Below, piece by piece: positions 13,601 to 25,600 of a stretch of DNA of 64,000 nucleotides. Position 1 is the first letter of the stretch; every line of letters begins with the position of its first letter. Under the pieces are notes generated by a model. That model saw only the letters and a program-made list of their open reading frames with translations, searched no databases and had not been told where the DNA came from. The stretch comes from Bolinopsis microptera (taxonomy: Eukaryota; Ctenophora; Tentaculata; Lobata; Bolinopsidae), in NCBI RefSeq assembly GCF_026151205.1, contig NC_087079.1, forward strand, positions 14,694,445 to 14,758,444, in the 5' to 3' direction. Made by a program: the position numbers and the translations under genes.

Positions 13601-16600
13601 TAAGAACAAGATCTCCATTGGATTGAATTTTAGGGTGCATACACCTCCTTTTACTGGACGACAAAAGCAATTCAGCTGAAGTGTTCTGGCCAAAGCCTAA
13701 AAGAGTTGCTTCTGAAGAGGGAGCCACGGTAGTTCCTTTTTCTCTTTTCTCCTGGGCTAGGATATTATCTACAACAACAGCCGTTTCAGTCATAACCTTT
13801 CCATGATACAGAGAACATAACCTAGACTTGCTAAAATTGAATGATTAGCTAACAAGTTTTGGTCAATATTCCTAGCTTTCGTTCGGAAGGTATTGCAGAG
13901 TTCAGAATAAATGCAAAATAGCCGAAACTAGCACATTTATATGCAACTTATGAAACATCATAATATATCCTAACAAACTAATTCAACGAATTATTAGCCA
14001 GCAACTTATTTTTGGCTTCACGATTAAGCTGAAATAAAGGTAGGTTAAAAATTGGGCTAGAAAAGTCACAGAAACTTTCAAATAGGTCATAGATGTATAT
14101 TATTATATATACAACATATGAAGCAAAATTTGTCCTAAAATGCTTGTTTTCCGAGTTATGGTCTATATAATAGATCATAGGTAGGCGAATAAAGCATTTA
14201 TGCTCTTTTTGGGAAAAGCATAATTCAATTTTTCGACGTAACCACCAAAAATTTAGTATTTTAAGGTATGGGGTAAGTGTTATAAAAATGGCACAAATTT
14301 TAAAAACCGGGGTAAAAATACAACCCTTTGTAATATATAAATGGTCAACTAAAAATGAAAATCCACAAATTCACATCAAAACAACAAGCAGTTCAGACCC
14401 TCACCTAACGAGCACTCCGTGACCTTTTAACATTTAGGAGTGTTGATCAGGTTTAGGTTCAAATCACTTATCGTCGTGGGTGGAAGAGTTCTGACACCTC
14501 TGTAACCCTGATAGAGATTATCTATTTGCTATTATTATGGGGTAGGTGTTGCTTCATAATATTTGTGTACAATTATGGCCAATGCTGATATTTTGCATCT
14601 GTTCGGAAGTCTCTGTGTCCTTTCTAGCCCAAATTGTAATGATTTCAGTGCAGGTTTATAACGTCATGATCACACTAGACTTTGTAGAAATTTCGTTGGT
14701 CACTTTTGAGAGATAAGAACAGTAAACAGTAGTTTATATATATTATAGGGTGTCCCAATAAGTTGAGGTATTTACTACATTAATTAAAGGACCAGTTAAC
14801 TGAAAAATTTGTAGTCTCCAATTTGGCTAAGATTTAAATCAGCTGTGACAAACTGGTAAAGAATCGTATCGCCGAAAGAACCAACTCTCTAGCGTACGTG
14901 TAACGCGTGTTATTGCAATAATAAGCTGTGGCCTCGTGACGTCATAAAGTCCCTCAGTGCGCGCTTGCATAGCGTAATTTACATTACAAATGTTTATCAT
15001 CGTCAATAAAACACGTGTAACTCACTCAAATTTTAGAATTATGACTATTACCCTAGTTCTCCAAAATCCTTATAGTTTTGGCTATCATCCTAACTAAAGG
15101 AATAGCTGATTGGATGTACAGTGCTCACGTCATGATTTTAAACAGTGATATAGGTTCTTGAACAGTGGCGGGTGAATGTACGGTTAGAAAGTTTCTGCTA
15201 TTACAACTTATGTCATATGTGATAATTTTGGATTGTTTTCATTGCTTAATTACACAAGCAGGGAGACTGTACCGATTATTTTTCCCCAGTCCATGAAACT
15301 CTAACGAATTTAGAAAGGATACAGATAAGTAGGAGTTTGTTCAATTCCGAGAGCAATTATATTTATAGCATAGCGAAATTTCTAACTTTAATCTGCAAGT
15401 GTCTGCCAGTACAGGAGACAAGAAGTCTGGCTACTTTACGGCCGTTCCTCTGGGACCATTAGTAGAAGTAGCTTTTATCAGAACAGTGCCGTGGGAACAG
15501 AATTCCCGCCAAAATACCCGGTCTACCAAATAGTAAAATTACTGATTGGAGGTGTGTACGGTGTGAGGTGTGTTTTGAATTAGACTTCCGGCTTACCTAG
15601 TTGTTATCCTAATTGCATTATCATCGGTGCATAACATAAATAAACTACTGGTAAGTTTAAATACCAAGTGCAAACGTGTTCAGTCGATCGACCCACTGAA
15701 CAACTATGGAATTTCCAAGACCCTATTATTCTCTGGCCATATATTACGGCACGATCGATTGTTAGATGGCTAAATGACCAACGTTAATCTATACAATTCT
15801 AAAACTATGAGCTAGCACTTTAATCTAAAAATACACCTTTTTTATATTACTCCTGATTTTTACATTTCACGTAAAACATTGTCGCCAGAGGTTGATCATG
15901 GACACTAACAGCTTAATTTGAGATAAGTGACTTATGAGTTTCTCTAAAGTTAACTCTAAAGTTGTGTAGTCCAGTCATTTATGGACATTTATGGAAATGA
16001 ACCTGCAAATGTTCTAATACTCACGAAACTTTGCACAGACCTTCCCAAAGTTATGATTAAACGATTTTCGTTTGGAGACATTTTTTTGACCGTGGAGAAA
16101 ACCCAGGAGGGCCACGCCCATATTGACCCAATAACGTAACCGACCCCTTGCTTCTGAAGGTCGTAGAGACTTCAAAATAGGCTTGAACGAAGCCGCATAT
16201 GCATGTTTATATAGGAGTTATTGAGCAACACATGGCCTAAAATCCTTACTTTTCGATAAATTCGCCAAAAACCATTTTGGGCGTGGTGCTAAGCCCATTT
16301 TCGATATGATCGTGATGGAGTCTTCAGACAGGATGCAAAAGAACCGCAATTAGCATATTAATATATGACTTACGAACAAACATATGCCTTAAAGTGCTTA
16401 CTTTTTCAGTTATTGGCGAAAAACTGATTTTCGGTTCCAGAAATCATGCAAAACTATGGGTATCTTGTTAATTGAGCTATGAAGGCCCTAAAGGTTTTTG
16501 AATGTGTGCAAATTGTGCAGAATGGCCATGTTTATATACAACTTATGAAGCAACATGTACCCTAAATTACTTACTTTTCGAGTTATTCGGGGGAAAAGAT

Positions 16601-19600
16601 TGTATTATGTCCATTTTTTACCTGTAAAATACAGTCTCACGAGCTACTCTGCGCGCAAGAGGGACTTTATGACGTCATCGCCAAAATAATACAAACGCTA
16701 TTTACACGCGTTAGAGAGCAGTTAGAGATTTAGGAATTTCGACTCGTTGCTTAGTTTGCTATTTGTCACAATCTGTCAAAATATGAGGATAACTTTTTTT
16801 TCAGTTAACTGGTCCTTTAAATATCATTTGCATGCAGAGTAAAATCTATATGAGCTAGGGCCTCAGGATTTTTTGTTCATAATGACAACTGACATGCGGA
16901 ACTTTTTACTGTAAGTGGCGCTTGGCTTGTCATTCCCCTGGGTAAATCATAGTGTGTGAATTAGAAAATTAAAAAAACACTAATTGTTGTATCACGTCGT
17001 GACCCCCACGGTCGTCTCACTAAGGTTTATCGATCTTACGATACATGGGAGAGCTTCACACTCGTGCGTTGTATGACGAACTAATTGTAAGTTTAAAACC
17101 TAATCCACAGGAGGACTATAGTGCAAAGAAACTGCTGCTAACTGCTGCTCACTGCTGCTGTCGCGTGCGCGGCCCATAGCAGCAGTGAGCAGCAGTGAGC
17201 AGCAGTGAGCAGCAGTTTGCAGCAGTTTTTAGCAGTTGCACGCGGCGTGCATTGCGCAGTAAAAAAACGGATATAACTGCTGCTCACTGCTGCTCACTGC
17301 ACTGCCGTTTTCTCAGAAAAGGCAGTAAGTCCAATTTTTCGAAATATGACAATATTGGTATCAAAATTTTCAGTAGAAAATTCTCTACAACATGAGCTAC
17401 ATATTAATGTATAGAAACATTGTTGCATGCAATTCCTAAGGAAGTAAGTCCCAGTTGAGAAACATTATGTTCGGTTTTGGCCAATTATTTTCTGAGAGAA
17501 GGACGTAAGTCCGGACTTACTGCCTTTTCTGAGAAAATCTTGAAAATTTTCTGAGATATGGAAGTCATTCCGTGGACTTTTTTTTTACTGCTTTTTCTGA
17601 GATAAATTGTCTGTGATAGGAAAAAGTAGCTGGACTACTAATCATGCTAAAAACGGAATTTTAGAAAGCGATTTTCCAAAAAGAACCTTATTTTACTGCC
17701 GATCGATATTTTCGCTTGAAATTTTCAGAATCGATGTATAATTACATTTCAACCTTACGTAAGTGATCAAAATTTTCATTTAGGCCTCAACAAAAATTTG
17801 ATGGCCATTTTCAAAAACGCCGGATGTATTTTAGTCGCAAAACATAAACATTGGAGCAGTTATTAAGCTGTTATTATCGCAGAGAATGTTAAGTTTAGGT
17901 ATATCTTTTAGATCAAGTTCATTTTCATCAAAATATCGATAAGATATTATTTAATGCACTGAAATCTTTCAAAATTGGCAAGTTTGCCTAAATAAGGGCA
18001 TACTATTATTCAAAAACATTTATTATATGATATGGAGCGCTTGTTTCACAAGTAGAATCCTTTGCCGCCTTCGGCGGTCGCGCGCTACTACAAGCGAGAG
18101 GGCTCTGGTTAGAGCAACATAGATCCCAACCTCAAAAATTAAGTAAAAAGCTTGGACTTACTTCCTTCTTTGTAGCGCGATGCACTACTGGGTCGCGCGC
18201 GCGCATCCAATAATGCTTCTCGCAACCACAGATGTATGCAGATCGGCGAGATGCGAAGATGCGAGATGCGAAGGATTGACATCGTGAATCAACTTCCTTC
18301 TCAGAAAAAAATTGAAAAGAGATTTTTCTCAGAAAAGGAAATAAGTCCAAGTTTTTTCAGAAAATGCAGTAAGTCCATCCAGTATAAAAAATAAGCTCGA
18401 TTATTTGGCATAAAAATAGTTATATCTAAGCTTATGAACGGATCAAAGCTTTAATTTTTTTGACAAATTAAAATTTGACTAATTATTGATAACTCAGCGT
18501 GTTTCATGTTTACTTTCGATCTTAAATTACGGAAAAAGTAAGCGGAAACAAAATTAACGGGTGATACTCGTTAAATATTTGTTCCATGACCGTCGACGAG
18601 TCCAACTCGGCGCGCGTCCTGGTAGGTTGTTGTAGCGCGATGCGCTACTGGGTCGCGCGTTTACCTAACCATGTGCTTTCGCGCCACTTCGGGCGCGCTT
18701 GTTTCACAACAAGCGCGCCCGAAACAAGCGCAAGGGCTCTGGATAGAGCAAGGTCGCGCGCGCATCAAATAATGCTTCTCGCAACCACCGTATGCAGATC
18801 GGCGAGATGCGAAGGATTGACATCGTGAATCAAGCAGTACAGCAGTGAGCAGTGCAGCAGTGAGCAGCAGTTTGCAACAGTTTCTTTGTTCACATAGCCA
18901 TGTGCCTACGCGTACTGCGTGACGCGCTTGTTTCACTTTTGCCGTGACGGCGGTCGCGCGCTACTGCAAGCGAGAGGGCTCTGGTTAAAGCAAGTTTCTT
19001 TGCATTATAGTCCTCCTGTGAAACATGAAACGTGCGCCGAGTTGCAAGACATTTCGACGGTTTAATATTTGATGTTCTGCCGATATTATTTGAAACAAAT
19101 ATTTTACGAGTATATTAAGTATCTCGTGCGCTGTTTAAATATTATCAATGATACATTTGTTGGAGGATTTTTTCGTGACGGCCCCCATTTTCATTTCAAG
19201 CCTACTTATTTACCATTCATCCATCATCTAACCATGTGCTTTCGCGCCACTGCGGGCGCGCTTGTTTCACAAGTATGAAGAAACGCCCGCCGGATCGGCG
19301 GGCGCGCAAGGGCTTTGGATAAAGCAAGTTTCACCACTATCCGGGTGAAAGCCACGATACAGCCGCGCACGCGTGTGCGGCGGGCCTACAACGTGAGCTT
19401 ATTTCTGTTCACAAATTTCTAATAGCTTGCGCTTGCTAATCTATATTTGCTATTGTATATTTGCTATTGCTCGCTAGTCATTACTCTCTAACTCTCACGT
19501 ATGTGCGAGAGGCTCGAAAAGAGCGCCGCACATTGGGATTGGCGTGCCAGGTCCGGTAAGGATTTAATGAAAACCCCATATCAACCTAATAACCGCGCAC

Positions 19601-22600
19601 TCTATCTTTACCTTTCCAATGTTAATCTGCGCGAATCTCAGGAAAGAGTAAGGTTGACAGTGGACTAACCTTTCCAATGTTAATCTGCGCGAATCTCAGG
19701 AAAGAGTTAAGGTTGACAGTGGACTTCATAGTGCTCAGCTTCTCAGCCCCTTGGGGCATCATTATCTTCCTAACTGTGTTCTTTTTCATCTCATTCAGCA
19801 GCTGGCACAATATCACCCCGTCTTTCAGTGATTCTTCTATTTCTTTTATGCTTATGTTCAGGTATTTTGCCAGCACCTAAGAGAATGAAATTCGCGAATA
19901 TGTTATAGAGATGTAGTTGGAAATTTGAAAGTTTTACCCCATGTACAGAAAAAAGTGGTGAAACTGACCCCATGATTTTGGTGAATGGATGATGGAATTG
20001 CAATCAAGATAAAAATCATAAATATCTCACATTTTTGATAAATTCTTGCTGGTATGCAGTTTGAGCTATTTTCCCTTCTTCTCGGTTCATCGTGAAACTG
20101 TGTTCTAATGTCACAGATTCGTCCTCGTCAGATGACTGTAAAATAGTAGATTTCATTTAACTACAGCAACTCTCCGCTAACAATTTACCCTCAAAGATTA
20201 ACAATAACATATTTGGTACCAAAATAATGGGGCTATAGAGTAGTTACTAGGTCAATACAAGGAAGCGCCAAACAATTTTCAGAATGATGTGAGTATACCT
20301 GGGGAGGCGATGTAGAAGGTGCGGGAGGGATAACCTCTGCTTTCTGTTCTGAGAACGATACCGCCCTCTTACCTGAGAGAGGAGTTATTTATTAGATGCC
20401 TCGTTCTCATGCCTTAAATCATCAATATGAAATGAAATGAGGTATTTACTTTCAACACTACTATATAACAAATAATTTAGGCATGTCTAAAAACTATGGC
20501 AACGGAAGTCAGCCGATGTCAGAGTAAAAGCCAGCCGAAGTCCCTGGTTGTGAAGGTGGCATGAAGGGTAGGCAGCGGCAGTTCTCCTAGCATCCCCCAG
20601 CTTGTCTGGGGTCCTAAACTTCTCAATCAGGCTAGTAATTGAACATATATTTCATTTTAGATCCACATTTTACCTTAAATAACTTTAGACTGTTATCATT
20701 GATTGATCTTTTTCCTTCCTCTGATCTGATCTATATTGATACTTAATTTACCCCCCAGATAAGTTTTACTCCCCTCTGCCCGTCTCTATTTTCAGGCCGT
20801 TACATTCCATTTTACGGGGAATGTCTGGTGACTGCTGCCTAGTACCCCGATTGCCATCCTGATCACCTGGTGTAACTTTGTCCATTGATGCAAACTCTCC
20901 CAACCCCACTTCTACCTTCCTTCATCACTGATTTTCTTCTCAGTGCCTCCCAGGAGCAGAAAAATCACATTCTGTCCCTCATTAATGACGATGAAGAAGA
21001 ATTTAAAGATGCCATCGATATCCTCCCAGAAGATCATCCGACACCTTTCACCTCATCTGAAGAGTCCTTTATTAATCCCTCAACTCCTGAGCCTAAGAAG
21101 TTTTCGGATCTTGTTAAACATGTCCAGCTTGACCTTCCAAAGCCCCTGGCTGATGGGGTATTGGATGAACTTAAAACAATGAAGCTTCGCACAAGAGGAA
21201 CGAGAGTAAAGACCTTGTGGCTGAGTCCCCGCATTGAGTCCTACAAGTATGGAAGGGTGGTCAACAAGCCCCAACCAATCAGTCAGTTCCCCAGGATTGT
21301 TGAATTGATGAACATTGTCAACGGCAATAAGGCCACCTCTGGGAATATGACTGCTTGTTTAGTCAGCTGTATGTCCTGCAAAGGAGCTAACCTGAACTAC
21401 CACGACGACAACGAACCATTAATAGATCAGGACAGTGATATTTGTACGGTGTCGTTCGGTGCAGCAAGAGAACTGTACTTTATAAGGAACGACAACAACC
21501 TCTCACTCAGGAAAGGTACCCCTCCTCCCCCAGAATTTTCTGTGCCTGCGACAGACCAGTCTCTCAATATTATGAAGGCTGGCTGTCAGTCCAGACTACT
21601 GCATAGAGTTCCTCCGGGCCTTGAGACTGGTGTCAGATACAGTCTTTCCTTTAGGAACCTAACTGACCCACTCAAAACTCCTACATCTTCTCTTTCCTCT
21701 CCTTCTCCTCATCATCCTCCTACTCCTCATCATCCTTCTACTCCTCATCATCCTTCTACTCCTCATCATCCTTCTACTCCTCCTCAACATCTTCCTCCTA
21801 ACACTGACCTCCATTCAGCCCGCCCTAAGAAGAAGATCATACTTCTCGCTGGAGATTCATATTTTGAGCGACTGGATATTGAAAAACTGGCCAAGGGTAA
21901 ACAGACAGTTTTCAAAGTCGCCAAGGGTGGTCGCAAGATTGATGCTGTATTACACTCAATCGAGCAATTTGTGAGAGACCACCCTGATCTAGAGATTAAG
22001 AAACTGTTTGTGTGTGTAGGGACTAACGACATTCGATACTGTCAGACTGGCATATTACACCTTAAAAGCCCTCTGCAGAACTTTATGTCAAAAATTAAAT
22101 CCTTAGCTCCTTCAGCAAAGATCTTTGTCCAGTCCCTCCTCCCTATACCTGCTAACGGTAACCCCAAGGGAGAACAAAACGTGGTCTCTATGAACAAACT
22201 ACTCTTTAGTCTTTGTTCCAAATTTAAATTATTTTACCTCGATGTCTTTAGTAGTTTCCTTAGTTCATGGGGCGGCAGGAACTACCAGTTATTTCCTAAG
22301 TATAGTTTGGAATCCAAGAAGTGGGATATTCACCCCAATGCTAGGGGTATGGGTGTGTTAGCAAGACACTATATCTTTCTCATTCACTCAACATGGTTTA
22401 ATCCGTTGGGTTACTGAGATTGGTATTTAAGTATGATTCATATTTGTTAGATAAATTATTTAGATGATGTATTAAAAAGTGAATTTTGAGTGATAGATAC
22501 ACCTGGGTAAAACACAACCGTGACATTGCTACACATGGGAATAAATGACCAGCAACACCGCATATGCACTGGAAAGTTTAATTCTGTTGTTCGAAAAGTT

Positions 22601-25600
22601 TGTGGTAAAAGAAAAGTCTGCTACGTGTCTGTGTTGTCCCAGTTATGTTCACCCATTGGATTGTTTGTCAGTTCACTAATTTTATATCTGTATATTTTGT
22701 TATTTATTATTGTTATTTCGTTGGATCTATCAACACGTGTGGACAGTGGATTAAAGAATATTAGTCATATTGGTAGACCTGGTAATCTTCCCAGCCTTTG
22801 TAGTAGTATTAACCTGTATTTCCTAATAATTATGACAGCATTTATTCTGAGATATTTTGATAAAGGATCTTATTATTTAAAGCGTCGTAAATCATCTGCT
22901 CTGAGAAGATCATTCCAATTCTTTCTGAGATGGATTGGTGTTCTTACTGCTCTGGTTATCTACACTTTCTCCCTGAACCTAATATTGCTTATTATATGTA
23001 ACACGTCACTTTTAAATCCAGGACCTGGGAAAAAGCCTATATCTGTTTTTTATAACAATGTACAAGGTCTAATTAACACTCGTGACCTTGCGTCAGTTAA
23101 CCCACCACTTAACATGACGAAAGTACATGAACTACATGGTTTTTTGTATACAAACAAACCTGATATTGTTATTTTAAATGAGACTTGGCTGAAAAAGTCA
23201 ATATTGGATAGTGAGATTTTACCTTCTGGTTATAAAATCTTTAGGTTGGACAGGTCCCTCAAAACTCATCCATGGGATCCTGAACGACCTAAGAGGTTTA
23301 GAAAAAACGGGGGTGGAGTCTTAATAGCTCATAGATTTGATCTAGATGTTACTAGTACTAGGATAGCTGTAGTGAAAGCTCAAGCTGAGTTATTGTCTGT
23401 TGTCTTAAAGCTTCCGACTGGTAGAAAGTTGTGTATTTCGACTTTTTATAGAGTGGGGACTCTAAGCGACGACAATTACGCGGAATTTTCTAATTATTTT
23501 AGAACTCTTGCCTTAAAAAAGAAGATTGACAAGCATGTTTTAATAGGAGATATGAATTTGAACTGTGTTTCTTGGCCTGCTGGTGAGACATCCTGTGAAC
23601 TGCAAAATGGCTTCCTGGATTTCCTTACTGGTGACCTAGGACACACTCAACTAATTAATGAACCTACACATAAAGCAGGGAATGTGCTTGATTTACTGTT
23701 CACAAATGTCCCTAATATTATTACTAATTTAAAAATACTGGATCATAATGAGGCGTGCTTATCTGACCACTTTGGTATCAACTTTGGGATAAACTTCAAT
23801 GTCAGCCGCAGAAAGTCTCCTAAACGCAAAGTATATAACTATACCAAAGCCAATTGGGACGGCTTGAACTTTGCTCTGAGGCGGGTCAATTGGGATAATG
23901 TGGCTGGGTCTCATGATCCACACATTTCCTGGCCTCTTTTCAAAGATGTTCTGATTAAACTCTGCAATGAATATATCCCAAAGAAAAATGTTAAGTGTGA
24001 GTTTCAGCCGCCTTGGTATGACTCTGATTGTGATAGGGTTCTGAGAGATAAAGAGAAATGGAGAGAAAAGGCTAATGAATCTGGCAATGAGTCTGATCTT
24101 GAAAAGTTCCGTCAGTACCGCAAAGATTTTAAACGCATAATGAACGAAAAGATGAGACTCAGTGTCGAAGATGATTCTGATTCTGCCCTTATTTCCAAAA
24201 AGTTTTGGACACACGTGAAATCAAAGTCTAAGTCGACTAGGATACCTGAAACGGTCCGATACGGTGATCGTTTTAGGAACACACCAGTTGAACAGGCTAG
24301 CTTATTCAATGAATACTTCTATCAACAATTCTCCTCAAGTAGCTCATATGACATTGACATCGACATGAGCTCCAGTAACAATTTTATGGATTTGAGATTT
24401 CACGTGTTGGATGTTTTGTTAATTTTGAAAGGGGTTAAACCGGGTAAAGCCGCAGGTCCAGATGGTATCCATGGCACTGTGTTAAAAAATTGTGCGAGCA
24501 CTCTTGCAAAGCCTCTAACCATGATTTTCAACAGCTCTTTTGTGACTGGATGTGTGCCGGAGGAATGGAAGCTTGCTTCTGTTGTTCCGGTACACAAGAA
24601 GGGTGAAAAAGGATCTGTTGAAAATTACAGACCCATCTCACTGACATGCTTAGTTATGAAAGTTTTTGAACGTTGTATTTCGAAAGAGTTGCTCGCAGCT
24701 TGTGAAGGGTTAATCGACTGTAGACAACACGGTTTTGTGAATGGGAAGTCTTGCACTACCCAGATGGTCCCATTCACAGACAACCTTGCACTGGCCCTGA
24801 ACAATAAGTCAAGATCCGACATTGTTTATTTTGATTTTGCTAAGGCATTTGACAGTGTATCACATGACTTAATCCTTCGCAAGCTAAAAAATTTATATGG
24901 TATTGATGGTCTAATGCTTAGATTTTTAAAGTCGTATTTACAAGACAGACGACAGCAGGTTGTTGTAGGCGGAGCTGTCTCAAGCATGCTTCCCGTGCAA
25001 TCAGGAGTGCCCCAGGGATCTATTCTGGGACCACTTCTGTTTGTTCTATTCATCAACGACATGTTCTCGTGTGTTTCGGAGGATACAAATGTAGCATTGT
25101 ATGCAGATGACACCAAAATTTGGAGGGTCATCGAATGCTTTGAAGACCACTATATTCTCCAAGGAGATATAGACAGGTTGTTTGCCTGGTCAATCGATAA
25201 CAAAATGACTTTTCACCCTTCAAAGTGTAAGGTGTTATCTGTAACTCTGCAAAGAAATGTATTAGACAATCTTCCTTTTAATATTTATTGGTATAATCTT
25301 AATGAAGTCATAATTGATTATGTGGCATCCCATACAGATCTTGGTGTAATAATGAACAACAGGTTTCTGTGGGGTGCACATTGTGATCAATTGATATAGA
25401 CTAAAGCAAGCTCGAAGCTTGGGCTCTTAAAGAGAACCTGTCATTTTACCATGGATAAACGCCAAAAGAGGGCTTTCTACCTTACCATTGTAAGATCAAT
25501 CTTTGAACATTGCTCAGTTATATGGTGTCCTCAGCGATCGACACACATGTCGAAGTTTGAGGCAATCCAGAAAAGAGCGATCAAATGGATCAATGGACAA

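Noticed and set aside
13793-13816. ATG at 13793 as the true start of an independent zinc-finger gene
   Set aside because: The codons just before it encode the expected end of the CH domain in the same frame, which is better explained by one continuous LRCH exon. Not fully excluded.
14395-14480. Possible tRNA or SINE B-box (GGTTCAAATCA)
   Set aside because: No A-box at proper spacing and no cloverleaf could be formed.
18586-18936. Open frames in the GC-rich part of the 17106-19020 element
   Set aside because: They cross hairpins and decamer arrays, are short, and resemble no transposase.
22520-23030. Hydrophobic segment as a separate host membrane protein
   Set aside because: It is in one continuous frame with the endonuclease and RT, and such N-terminal hydrophobic modules occur in related LINEs.
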